Assembly (NCBI GenBank): GCA_027575765.1
Contig: JANBPT010000885.1
Coordinates: 1 to 20,051, forward strand
Direction of reading: 5' to 3'
Origin: Tieghemiomyces parasiticus
Lineage: Eukaryota; Kickxellomycota; Dimargaritomycetes; Dimargaritales; Dimargaritaceae
Length of the DNA stretch: 20,051 bases
Shown here: one piece after another, positions 1 to 10,405 of the stretch
Position numbering within the stretch: the stretch's first letter is position 1
How the letters are laid out: each line of letters begins with the position of its first letter
Translations under genes and position numbers: made by a program
The notes under the pieces: model-generated
What the model saw: the letters and a program-made list of their open reading frames with translations, nothing else
Told to the model about the DNA's origin: nothing
The model's database searches: none

Positions 1-119
1 ATACTTTTCAAACCCCCTCCCCCACTCTGCCCAAGTTAACCAGGCGTGATGTATGGGTCTTTATTTACAATTACTATTTAGAGGGCCACAAGACAGGTGA
101 TATTTTTATTATTTTGACT

Positions 120-690
120 TCCAGGCTAGGCTCAGCTGCCCCTAGCCAATCCACCATCTACAGGTGGCTGGCTTGCTTTCGCACAGGCCACCACTCTTTT
201 GTAGATGACCCTTGTTCTGGCTGCCCATCAGATGATATTGGTGGATATTAAGGGGACATGGTCCTGAAATGCCTGAAGGAAGACTCTCAACTGACTGCTG
301 AGCAGCTGGCCCGGACCTACCACACTTCCCCTACCACCATGCGCAGGGGCCTGGGGTTGAACCGCTATTTCAATTTCTGAGTTCCTCCACTATACCCTCA
401 CCAATGACCAGTACTAATAGTAAATACGTTTTGCCCACTGAGTTCCTGGAGGGGTTTAACGGGGGCCAGTGACTACCTACTGGACTCCATCGTCACAGGT
501 GATGAAACCTGGGCGAACGTTTGTGATCCCCACTGCTGGTTCTAATCACAGGAGATGCTGCCCTAAAGGTAGCCCTGTCCCAACTGAGACCCGCAAAGGC
601 CCTACCACACCCCAGGTGAAGCCGACCATCATTTTTTACCAGGCGTGGCCTGTCGGCGTGGTAAGAAGTTCACCACGGTGGAGGTAGTTG
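120..690 (+). pseudogene. Decayed mariner-family transposase relic
   Basis: Conceptual translation in shifting plus-strand frames follows a mariner (Tc1/mariner superfamily, IS630-like) transposase in the correct order. From 144 it reads a helix-turn-helix end and linker (STIYRWLACFRTG, then a DDPCSGCPS stretch matching the family DEPRSGRPS signature), ending at a stop near 250. At 257-380 it resumes with the second DNA-binding region (LKEDSQLTAEQLA). From 480 it carries the first catalytic aspartate block, LDSIVTGDETW, before another stop, and near 600-660 a frame-shifted block (TPQVKPTIIFYQAW) matches the family segment before the second aspartate. I cannot find the second and third catalytic aspartates, the C-terminal end or terminal inverted repeats. 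It is therefore a truncated, inactive copy with several frameshifts and in-frame stops. Family assignment is confident; element boundaries are approximate. Confidence 0.8.
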
Positions 691-1702
691 TGGGTGTCTG
701 GATTTTTATGTAGCCTTTCAGGCACCAGGTATAATGAGTTTTAAGCCTGCTATGATAGCTGGATAGCATTAGCTTGCTGAATAGTACCGAGTGGTAGTCG
801 TTATTTTAAATAGTCATCATTTAGAGTTGAGTTTCTCAAAAATAAAAAATTAGCGTCACCTATGCCACCAAAGTGATGATATGAGGTATATTCCCGACGC
901 CCCTCTGCTGTGGCCGAACCACTGACCAATACTCGTTACATCTGACTCGAGACAATCTTTGAGACCAATACTGGTTGATTAAAGCACTACCTGTACACCA
1001 GGTATTACGGCAGGCGTAAACCCGGGGGTCGGGCGTTTACTGAAAAGTCAAGTCAGTGCAGTGGGCGAAATGTAGGTATGGATGACTCTCCTGTCTCAGC
1101 ACGCCCTATCGAGGGGCATATACCCAATGGCTCGGGTTTACGTGTTTAGCCGTGAAGGACCACGGATGCAAGGGAGGAATCGTGTGGTGGTTTGCGGGGT
1201 GGGCGTGAGCCATGAAGAAGAAAGGATACGGGGTAAAAAGGGCTACGCCAATAGGTGGTGCAGGCGAGGAAAATGGGCAGTAAAAGGTCAAATGGATGGC
1301 GTAGGTAGGCTACTTTGAGGTCCATGAGTGGAGGGAGGATGGCGCCGTTATTATGAGAGGTCGCGATTGTGACAGGTTATTCTAGCCTGAATACTATAGC
1401 TTGGGGCGACTAGGACTGGTGGTTACGCTAGTCGGCCCTACTCATTGTTGCCCGGGACGACGTACGAGCACAATACGATAGACTGGCCGATCTGTCGCAC
1501 ACATGAATGTCTGTGAAAGGGCAGCCTTGGAGGCGATTAGGCTCATTATCTTAAGCTATAACATCGGCATCGCATGATCCCCAGCCGACTACGCGACGAA
1601 CCATGCCCCCCCCTCCATTCTCCTACATCCTGCGCCACGGCATATCCTATTAATTAGCGATATGCACACTACGACTTAATCCAATAGCTAGACATGATCC
1701 GA
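691..1702. other. Intergenic stretch without recognisable gene
   Basis: About 1 kb between the transposase relic and the NXT1-like gene. Short open frames exist on both strands (for example 1082-1318), but they lack the C/G third-position bias of the real genes here and match no family I know. Part of it may be the decayed remainder of the mariner element, but no transposase motif or inverted repeat could be followed beyond about 690. It should also hold the 3' untranslated region of the minus-strand NXT1-like gene, although no clear AATAAA signal was seen. Confidence 0.5.
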
Positions 1703-2122
1703 CTAGACTAACCGGAAACTGGCGTTGCTAATGTACAGCGTACCCGGGGTTGTCGGATTGGGGGTGAGAAGAAACGAGTGGGTGAAAGGTCGTGACTCGA
1801 CAGTGGAACCGTACTGAACCACGCCCGACACCTGGACCAGGACGTTGCAGGGTGCGCTGGCGGGCAAGGGCGCATTCCAGGCCGCCAGGGGTTGGGCATC
1901 GAACCCCTGGACCTCATGACTCGAGGTCGCGAGAGGCTGTAGGGCCTGCGTGTAGTACTGCGCAAACCCTTGGTATCCGTGGCCGTTGGCGACGATCAGA
2001 GACGTGTCGGTATAGAAGCGGTGTAGGGCGGCCGGGTCAGTGTCAGCGGTTTGATAGTAGAGGTCAACAAAGGCGCGGGCGTCCCGCTCAGCCACGGCGG
2101 CCAGTGGTGGAACGTTGGCCAT
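1703..2122 (-). CDS. NTF2-related mRNA export factor, NXT1/p15-like
   Basis: A single-exon 139-residue protein with the NTF2-like fold of the NXT1/NXT2 (p15) family, whose metazoan members are about 140 residues. In the family, this subunit heterodimerises with the NTF2-like domain of the mRNA export receptor NXF1/TAP (Mex67 in yeast, where the partner is the divergent Mtr2) and helps move mRNPs through nuclear pores. The sequence shows the N-terminal helix with ARAFVDLYYQT, then FYTDTSLIVANGHGYQG (the strand-loop where NXT proteins have a YxxxxxLVWNGN-type motif), a middle strand with VLVQVSGVVQYG, then RPFTHSFLLTPN and a closing strand YISNASFRLV. The pattern fits NXT1 better than NTF2/RanGDP importer or the G3BP NTF2 domain, but I call it on pattern, not alignment. 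The start is the ATG at 2122; the gene is divergent from MED25 with 460 bases between start codons. Confidence 0.72.
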   Translation of the reverse strand: MANVPPLAAVAERDARAFVDLYYQTADTDPAALHRFYTDTSLIVANGHGYQGFAQYYTQALQPLATSSHEVQGFDAQPLAAWNAPLPASAPCNVLVQVSGVVQYGSTVESRPFTHSFLLTPNPTTPGTLYISNASFRLV

Positions 2123-2582
2123 GCTAAGCAGCGGTGAGCCGATCGGAACTGGCGCTACAGAGGGTGGCGGAGTGGATTGTGCGTAGCGGAGGATGGTGAA
2201 CAGGGGAACGGTTCAAGAAAATAATCGGCTCGAAATGCATAAATGTTGAAGGTGACACATGGTTCCTGGGTGCCCCAGAGACGTAAAGTTTATCCATCTA
2301 CACGCGTAAGCGCGCCGTCCGGCCGATTTGACTCCCCTCCCGCCTAACCTCATTAATCAATTTGCGCATAGTCCAGATGCCCCGCCTCCTTTCTCCCTCC
2401 TCAGGACCCCTCAACTCTAGCCTCCGCACTGACTAACTCATGTACCATCAGCCTCTGACTCGCCCCCCGCATTGTTCCCTTTGTAAACTATTCCCCGCAT
2501 CACCCAACCCCGTACGCGGCCGTTGACTCGTAATCCCGTGAAACTTGAGTCTACTCCCATTGTTGACTCCGAACGCCGCTCC
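2123..2582. promoter_or_regulatory. Bidirectional upstream region between NXT1-like and MED25 genes
   Basis: 460 bases separate two divergent start codons and must hold both promoters. The half nearest MED25 (2330-2520) is pyrimidine-rich on the plus strand, as is the region upstream of the casein kinase gene. A short upstream open reading frame (ATG at 2440, 28 codons, stop at 2524-2526) lies in the probable MED25 leader and could dampen translation if transcribed. No TATA box or named binding site could be assigned with confidence. Confidence 0.4.
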
Positions 2583-5511
2583 ATGACAGCCCCTGCGGCG
2601 CCCTTAGTGACGCCGTCCCTGAAGAAGGAGGTCCTCTGCGTCGTGGTCTTGGAAAACTCCGCCCGCGTTGGCGCGGCCTTTGACCAGATCTACACACAGT
2701 ACCTCGACCCCATCATTCGGCACCTCCGCACTCCGGTACTTAGTACGTCTGAGGCCGGGGCAGGACACTCCAAAGTCACGGTAAGCCTCAGTATTTACTA
2801 GGAACGGCGCCGACTGGTACACCGGCCGCCCTTGAATAGCAACTCATCTCCTGCCCCATCTTGACACGTCACCTCGCTTTATATCACCTGCCCCTGAACG
2901 GAAAGCCCTTGGTACGGCTGGGCCTGGTATTTTATGGGGACTATGTACCGGACGCCATGGCCTGTGTGAGTCGCACCGCCTTCCTGAGCGACTATCGCCT
3001 CTATCGCCAAATCCTCCACCATCACCGCTTTGCCGCCGCGACCGCCCCACGGCACGCCGTAGCCGAGGGCCTGGTGACTGCCTTGGAACTCTTTGACGCC
3101 CATACAGGCAGTTTCGGTACCGACCACCGTGCCGCCGCCCAGCACTGCATCCTGGTGGCCTCGACGCCCGGCCGCCCCGACCCGGTGCGCTGCAACGTGA
3201 CCCCCCGGTATGACGGGCTGACGCTACCCGAGGTGCGAGCGGCCCTGCAGCGCGAACGCATCGGCCTCTCTGTCGTTACTTGGCCTGGCGATCCCGGACG
3301 GTTGGCCGACCTGGCGCAGGTAAGTTTCTGGCTAGTCCCCTCTCCCCGCCTGCCTGTTCCACCTCCTCTCGTCAGGTGGTCCACTATTGCCCTGTGGCCC
3401 TCAAGTCTAAATTCCGCCTTTCAATTTCCCCGCCCCCCCCCTCTTTACCCGCTCTCCTTACCTGACGCGGTCAGATGGCTGACCCAGCCCTCCCCATTGT
3501 CGACGCTTCACACGTTTCCGACCGCGCTTTCGCCGTTAAATTGGCCGGATTGGGTCCGCCAACGTTCGACACTGCTATCCCTTCCCCGCCAAAGTCACAG
3601 ACCCGAGCGGGCCCCGTGACACACCCAGACCCTGCAACGCCAGGGCTCACCTCGCCAACGGCCAAACGGCCTAGGCTCGAGCCCCCCACCACTTTGGTCA
3701 AACCCAGTCTAACCGTTGCGGTACCCCTGGTCACCAGTCCACCCGCCGACACGCTCAAATCGCCCGTTCGGACTGGCGAGACCCCTGGCCGCAAGGTTAG
3801 CAAGGCCAAGGCCGTAAATGATCCGTCCCGGACCCCCAAGGCCAAGGCTAAATCGAAACCCAAGGCTACCGAGGCCTCGCCGCGCGCCGCCCTCGAACTC
3901 TCCCCGGGCTTCACAGGTAGCCTACCCCCACTGACCAGTCCCTTAGTGGCCTCCGTGCCGGCCCCCGTCGCCATAGGCGCCGAAGACTCGCCATCCCTGG
4001 TCCGACCGGACCTCCCACCGCCGTCTGAACGCGCCGCGTTCCTGGCCACCGCCACGGCCTCACAGCAGGAGCAGCTGGACAACATGGCGCGTATGAATCA
4101 GAGCTACCGGACCATGGTGCAAGCCCTTCAACGCAGCAGCGCTACCACGGTTGCCCAACCCGTGGTGACCAGCCCTTCGTTACCGGGCGGCCCAACTCCC
4201 AGCCAGTTCGCACAAAGGCAGACTGGCACCCTGCACGGCCGGACTATGCCTACCCTCCACCCCCACGCGAGCCCGTCGGCCGACGGGCCGGTGTGGCGGG
4301 GCGAGCTCTTCTGGCCAGCCAAGGACCGCAAGACCCAAAAAAGTTACCGGCACCACGCTGCCGTCGTGGCCACGGCGGGTTCGGCAACCATTCGGGCCTC
4401 GATCCGCGCCCTACTGCAGATGCCCGATCCGGGTCCCACGACGCCCTTCAGCCGTGACAGCTTCCATCTCAACCAGTGGCCGGCCACGCTTCAGTCAACC
4501 ACCCTGGTCAATCTTCACTTCGACCTCCTCCTCCGGTACGTGGTCGAGAACCAAGTCCCCTTCGTTGAGTTCGATCCCGATCCCGGCAACGACGCGACCG
4601 TCACCAACAACTACACGGCCCTCGTACGCAGCCTGGCCAACAAGCCTATGGGCGCCTTCGTTCAGCTGGGAGGACCAACTGACGCCTCGTCCAAGCCTGC
4701 CACACACCCGGGTATCCTCCTCATCTTTCACGAGAAGCTGATCGGCATCATCTCCGTGGCGCCCCGGCTGCCTCCGGGCCTCATCAAGGATGCGACCGGC
4801 GCGAACCCAACCCCCACCTTAGGTAATGCCACCGAACCCGTACTCAACTCGGCCGTCTTGCCTAATACGTTCACCCCGCACCTGCTGCACAGCCACCCAT
4901 TCGGCCCAGCCACGGGGCGGCCCCCGGTACCGGGCGCGGTGGCAGCCCAAACCCAGGCGCAGAAGCAACTGGAGGCCCATGTGCAGGCCCGTGCGGCCGC
5001 AGGCCGGCCCGTACCCGCTGCCAACCACGCCGCGCTGATCCAGCAAGCGTTGCTACAGGGGTTCAGACCCAGCAATCCAGCCCAGCTGGCCGCCATGCTC
5101 CAGGCGGGGAATCGACCCGCCGGCGTAACCCCGGAAATGCTCAGTTTACTCGGGGCCGCCCGCCCCTCGGCCGTTAACAATATCGCGGCCCCCGGAGTCC
5201 AGCAGCTTCACCGCCCGGTAGGCCCCACCGGTGCCCACCCCAACCCACAACTGGCGGCGGTCCAGCAACAACGCTTGCAGATGCTAGCCAACGCGCTCGC
5301 CAGCCAGGGGATGGCAGCCACCCCAGCCAATCTGGCCGCCTTACTCGGGGCCAGCGGGGCGGGCAATCCCAACTTTGCGGCCAACCCAGGCCAGCAAGCC
5401 AACCAGCAGGTCCTCGCCCAGTTATTTTTACAGCAACAGCAGCGCCAGCAACAACAGCAGCAGTTACAGCAGTTACAAGGTGCACGTCCCCGCCCCCCGA
5501 ATCCATTTTGA
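2583..5511 (+). CDS. MED25: Mediator complex subunit 25 (VWA plus ACID domains)
   Basis: Three exons, 2583-2780, 2840-3319 and 3475-5511, all joined in phase 0, give 904 residues. The introns are 59 and 155 nt with GTAAGC and GTAAGT donors and TAG and CAG acceptors. Residues about 14-226 form the Mediator-binding VWA domain: KKEVLCVVVLENSARVG, then LVFYGDY, EGLVTALELFD and ILVASTP in family order. Residues about 227-498 are a Pro/Ala/Ser-rich linker with a lysine-rich stretch near 335-358 that may be a nuclear localisation signal. Residues about 499-664 match the activator-interacting ACID (PTOV) domain, from VWRGELFWPAKDRK through FHLNQWPATLQ, VEFDPD and GAFVQL to LLIFHEKLIGIISV. The tail (665-904) is Gln/Pro/Ala-rich, contains an LAALL motif and ends in a polyglutamine run. 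In animals and plants this subunit bridges activators and Mediator in the nucleus. The ATG at 2583 is the first in frame. The second junction is the least certain, because an upstream acceptor at 3375 is also usable. Confidence 0.85.
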
Positions 5512-5695
5512 ACCCTGTGTGCTTGTGGGTTATCTCTATTGACTTGAAATACCTGACGGCTGCCTAAATGGCGACGGGCTGTACACTGATAATAACTATT
5601 AAATAAAAAACCAAAACAAATCCGTCACGAGCTACCCAAGGGTGAAGCTGAACAGTTGGACCTGGGGCGTATCCAAACCCGGTCGCTTCCGTTTG
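5512..5695. other. Convergent 3' region between MED25 and uridine phosphorylase
   Basis: Only 184 bases separate the two stop codons of these tail-to-tail genes, so their 3' untranslated regions probably overlap or abut. The left part is AT-rich with a plus-strand AATAAA (see separate entry). No TTTATT, which would be a minus-strand signal, was seen between the stops, so the minus-strand transcript probably ends inside the MED25 3' end or uses a variant signal. Confidence 0.5.
5602..5607 (+). terminator. Poly(A) signal AATAAA for MED25
   Basis: A canonical AATAAA hexamer in an AT-rich patch about 90 bases after the MED25 stop codon, on the same strand. Position and context fit a cleavage and polyadenylation signal; the cleavage site itself cannot be read. 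Confidence 0.6.
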
Positions 5696-7304
5696 CTAGG
5701 TCGCTTCGTTGAGTGGGGTCGCCAGCAGGGTTTCGAGAACGGCCAGCCCCACGGTAGTTTCGAGTTCCGCCACGCGGGCCTTGTCGATGAAGGCGTTGGT
5801 GCGCCGTTGGGCAAAGACCATCATGGCCGCGGCGGCACGGACGCTGGGCGTACCGCCGGTGGCAGTCTGAGAGACGGAGGCTAGGTGGTACAGCATGAAA
5901 GTCTCCATCTCCAGGGAAGTCATGGTGGGGTAGCGGGCTTGGAGTTCGTCAAAGAGGCCTAGATTGGCATCGGTGAACTGGGGATCGGTACGACCTGGAG
6001 GGCGGGAGGAAACCAGAGGATCGTGAGTGAGCGCCTCGACCATACTGGTGAAGGGAGGGTGGTAATGAGGGGAAGCCCCAGCCTCAGGGCGGCTTCACGG
6101 GGAGAGACGAAACGGATGGGTGTGGTTTTCCACCCTTTGCCACAAGACATTGGGAACCTGGTCGCCCTTACCTTGACTGGAATAGAACGAGTCGCAAGTG
6201 GCGTTGAGACCAGTGAAGACGTGGTCGGCACCCCGGAGCTTTACCAGCTGGGTGGCAAGCTGAACACGGTTGCGATGGGGGGGGGGTAATAATTGAAACG
6301 GGAATTAATGTGGGCAGGTAAGCTACTGACCTGTAGTCTCTCCCAGACGCAGTCCAGCGTCCGTTGGGTGAGTGCCTTCGTCCGTCAAGCTTACCAATTC
6401 GCTCATGACAGGATCCGCCGCGACGGGCTGCGAAATATGGTACGGAGGAACTGCATCGCCCGTAAAGTAATCGTAGTTACGGGTCACCGCCACCGCTTCC
6501 GTGGGTACGATAATGTCACCCACGTCGGCCGGCCCGAGTGTACCGCAGGATCCGAAGCTGACAGGTATTGTCCGGACGCGAGGCGCTTGACGAGTTAGTG
6601 TGGAGCGGGGGGGATGGTGGCCTGAGCCTTTCACAGTAATGAGACTTGCGCCACCTAATCGGGCGGCCCGCCCGCTGCCCCGTTTGTCTAACTTACCGGA
6701 TGATGGCTAGAGAACCGGTGGTGACGGCACGTACCTCGCGCACGAAAAAGTCCATCATGGACATGCCCTGGAAGGGTGAGGGACGGTTAGCAAGGTTGGC
6801 ATCGACTTGCGATTAGCTGCCTGTGGACTCAACCGAAGGTGGAGAGGGTGATGAACCTGGAACCCAATAGCAATACTTACCATCCCGATGGCCACCAAGC
6901 TGACAGGTACGCCACGATAGGTACCTGTGATGGAATAGAATCCACGGTGGGACTGGTGTCGAAACAAGGGCTGGCCGTCGCGGGTCTGGTCGAGGAACGC
7001 CGCAAACTTGTCGGCACGGTCGGGGTCGCCCACGGTGATGATGCGGTTGGCCACTATGCGCGGTGACCGTTGTGGAACGTAAGGTGGTCATAGCAGGTTG
7101 GGAGCGGTTAGTCAGTGCGTCTACAGAGTCCAGTATCCTCCCCCCGCCCACCAGGCAACGGCAGCTGGTGCGACCCTACTGCCCAGAAACTAACCCTCCT
7201 GACGAATGGTTCCTACCTTGACCGGGTTTTAACTCGACATGGTAGGTGCGGCCCTGGTCGTCGACCGGGAAGTTGGCGTTGGAAATCTCGTGGGGCTGGG
7301 CCAT
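5696..7304 (-). CDS. Uridine phosphorylase (nucleoside phosphorylase family)
   Basis: Six exons read on the minus strand: 7304-7217, 7053-6881, 6767-6697, 6557-6395, 6259-6172 and 5994-5696, giving 293 residues. Introns are 163, 113, 139, 135 and 177 nt, all GT-AG, and every junction keeps frame. Family members split uridine with phosphate into uracil and ribose-1-phosphate in cytosolic pyrimidine salvage. Visible landmarks are the phosphate-binding GDPDR (38-42) after VANRIITV; IIRFGSCGTLG, whose Arg111 corresponds to the phosphate-contacting Arg91 of the E. coli enzyme; GLNATCDSFYSSQGR around 182-196, matching the family's pyrimidine-site segment; and the ribose-binding EME triplet (223-225). 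Ser114 occupies the usual Thr position next to that arginine. MAQPHEI is the first in-frame ATG. A donor at 6330 would extend exon 4, but breaks the frame into exon 5, so the GTAAGC donor at 6394 was chosen. Activity on other nucleosides cannot be excluded. Confidence 0.83.
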
Positions 7305-10247
7305 GGTGAACGGGGCCGGGATGGAATGGGGGAGGGCGCGGGGCCTGGTGAACGGACGGGGAAGGCGGGCGGGCCGGTAAGCTGGTGCGAGGAGAGGTGG
7401 TGTCCCGAAGTAGGAATCAGCGTACAAATGTGGGGTAGAGGGCGGGTGAAGTGGGGGAGTTCGGGAGAGTCGGGCAGATATAGCCGGCGGTGGAAGGGCT
7501 CGAGACCAAGGGGTTGGCGAAAGCTGAGCGGGTTTGACGACGAAGGCGAAGCGGCTGAGCCGGATAGGACGAAGAGGGGGGATCAGCAGGAAGACGCGAT
7601 AGCGGTATAGGCCACATAGGCCGAGCGGCCCTCGGCTTTATGTATGTCGACACCTAGTACAACGTACTCCCACTAGGTACGGTGATCACCAACCGTTGGC
7701 TACCCGCCACAGGCCCTTCGTATGCCTCCCCCCCCTCCATCCGCCCAACTTCCGTCGAGCGCAGTTGAGACGATCCGCTACCATCCAGGTGTTCATGGCT
7801 GGGGCTGATTATCGGTACCCCAGCCCTCACAAACCGCCCAACCGTGCTGGCCAGCCCGGACCTCCCAATTTGGGTGACCATCATTAGGCCACGGGACCAC
7901 TTCACCTGCCCACTGGAAGGCCGGAGATAAAGGCGGACTGTGGTCACCAAAGTACCGTACCACCTGAACGGCGACGGGGTACGTACATATGAGGGCGGGT
8001 CTCCCGTAGGGCAGTGGAGGAGATAGGTTCAAGGTTAGGTGAACCGGGCGAGGCATCCGCTTGCCGCGTCAGCCGATAGGGAGAAGGCGTTATTGCGTAG
8101 CAATAAAAAAGGCAGCGACGGAGGACAAACGACCCTTGTGCCCCTTTGCCCGGAATAATTCGGGGGAGATTTACTAGCCTTGGTTAGGTCCATGACGCGG
8201 CCATGCCAGCCGTGGCGAGCGCTAAAGGTAACCGTACCCTATGGGCTGAGCCCTTCATTAGCCAACGCGGCTTTGCCCTTCGCAGTAGAGAGTGGTACCA
8301 TAGCGAGGTCGGTATAGGGAATAATTGTATGGACTATTACCCAAATCAAAGACCACTCATTAGCACCAATGTCTCCACCCCCTAGTACTACAGTCAAGTA
8401 GGCTGTAACGAAGCTACACGACGGGGGTTATGGGGGGTTTTTAGGCGTGCTGAGTGCTAAACAAGTGACCGCAGCTAAATGTAAGAGATGGCAACTCCAA
8501 AGAATGAGTGCCAAAGTGGATAGGCTAGCCGGTTGGTGGAAAACAACCAGGTAGTGGGCAAGTTATATCAATACGATAGCATAAGAAAAATCACCCTAAT
8601 CCAAAGACCGTAGCTAGTTGGGGCTTTTTCCGCACGAAATAGCATACCAGGGACATATCGAAATGACCTAAGCAACCGGGGAGGGACTTTGAGGATTGTA
8701 GAGGCGTTAACGGCTGTATAAAAATACCACGCCTAAGGCTATAAGTTTAAGACTCCTAAACGGTAATCAGCAGAGGGTTTTTTTATTGGTAAAAGGAAAT
8801 AAAGGGGCCACCTGGAGAGGTGGTGAGTTCATTAAGGTAAACTCGATGGTCCCTATAACCAGTTTGGGCTGCGAGGGGTCATGGTTTCATTAGTAATTAT
8901 GGAAGGCCAAAGGTTTCATAGGATCGTGCATTAGTAGTATGAGTTTGTTGGGAGCCGCATGGAAGACTCCTGCAGTACGGACAGGCCGGTTGCAAGGTGA
9001 CATTCTGGAGTCGGAGATATTTGGGTGGTGGGGGCGTATGTTGGTGCTAGTTTGGTTTATAAGCACCACAGACATCTCAGTTCCTTCATCCATTTCTCCG
9101 TTTCTTGCCATCACCAGACCTTAACACACCAAACCTCGTGACACATTAACCAGCGAAGCCATAGTTAGTTAGTAAAATAGCCACTTACCACAACTGGCAA
9201 AACATTTCATTCACCATTATTGTATATTTGGGCCACGCACCATTTTAAGTACGCTTGATGAGCTGTCGTGTCAGGACCAAGGTTACTGATCCGAGCTGCT
9301 GTGGCGTTCCTACCTCCTTCCCTGTGCTATCTTGTATTATTCCATATACCTGTTATACTTTTCCGGCGACACCAATCTTCGTGATCTGTTGGATGTCGCC
9401 CCCTTTGGACAGGTGCCCCGCCTCTATTCTTTTAGGGCCTAGCTTCGACCAGTCTTCCTCCCACTGATCCAGTACCCTCCATATTTCGCCTAGGCGCTAG
9501 TCCCGCCTCACCCTGTCCTCCTTTGGGTTCCCTCCTAACCCAAGCGGTAGCCAACTACGAAGGATGCAAGACCCTCCGAGGTCGCTGCTAACTAACTAAC
9601 TTGTCACCACAATCATCCAACCCCCCTCCTCCTAACACGTTCCCGTTTAGCAAGTCTTTTCAGTTCGTTAGTCCTTAGTTCGTTGGCTGTTAGCCTTTAG
9701 TTTCCTCTAGAGTAGTTTTACCTACGCCATGCCGGACTAACGATAGCGACTCCCATCCTTCATAGGACTGGCCTACCTCTGCCCCCTTCTCCCTACCATA
9801 ACAGGCTACCAGTCCTGCCCTGTTGACAGCTACATTTTACACTGAAAGGGCCAAACAGCTAGTCAAGATCACATTTATACCCAGAGGTCCCTGGCTTGGC
9901 CACCTTACCTCCTTGCGTGGTTCGACAGTGTGCAGCGCTCGCCGCAAGGTGGTGACCTGCCCACCCTAGTCAGCTAAACCCCTCCCACACACCTACTCGC
10001 CCAGTTAGTCTCTCTTAGCATTTATCGGCATTTCAGAGGTTGAGTGATATCCCGGCCAAGTAACGGAAAAGTGTGACCTTCAACCGCCCTTCTTCTTGAT
10101 TGCATATGCATCGCACTCCTAGCCAACATTCAGAGCATTTGACCGTTTTCGGAATAATTAAAAAAGAAGGGGTTTTGAACCAATTGTTTCAATAAATTTA
10201 TCGGGACGCTGAACATCACCCCAACTCTTCATGTACCGGGTAAAGAA
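7305..10247. other. About 3 kb without a recognisable gene
   Basis: This includes the promoter and leader of the uridine phosphorylase gene at its left end. From about 8060 to 9300 the DNA is visibly richer in A and T than the genes on either side, and open frames are short and unlike any family I know. One minus-strand frame (9496 down to 9245) reads for 47 codons, a single stop, then 35 more codons of charged, glutamine-rich sequence; it could be a gene relic or chance. From about 9480 to 10020 the plus strand is pyrimidine-rich. No tRNA, rRNA or transposase motif was found. A perfect small stem-loop (8090-8106) runs into an A tract and includes AATAAA. Confidence 0.5.
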
Positions 10248-10253
10248 TTTATT
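10248..10253 (-). terminator. Poly(A) signal (minus-strand AATAAA) for the dehydrogenase
   Basis: TTTATT on the plus strand, so AATAAA on the minus strand, about 150 bases beyond the stop codon of the short-chain dehydrogenase gene. Distance and strand fit a 3' processing signal. Confidence 0.5.
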
Positions 10254-10405
10254 TCCCCCTCCCCTTTAGCATGAGTACTTTCGGCGACGTGCCGAGTAGG
10301 CTTATACCCGACTCCATCCGGGGGGCCGCAGTCCCGTCGTAAACATTCAAGGGCAGCACTTGGCAAAAGTAGAATAACAAATAACGATTCCAGGCCGCTG
10401 ATGAT

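Noticed and set aside
3471..4085. 204-codon minus-strand open frame
   Set aside because: Antisense to the Pro/Ala-rich linker of MED25; no domain and repetitive composition.
6323..6394. Extension of uridine phosphorylase exon 4 to a donor at 6330
   Set aside because: It leaves phase 1, which puts exon 5 out of frame and destroys the conserved NATCDSFY segment. The GTAAGC donor at 6394 keeps frame and the family spacing.
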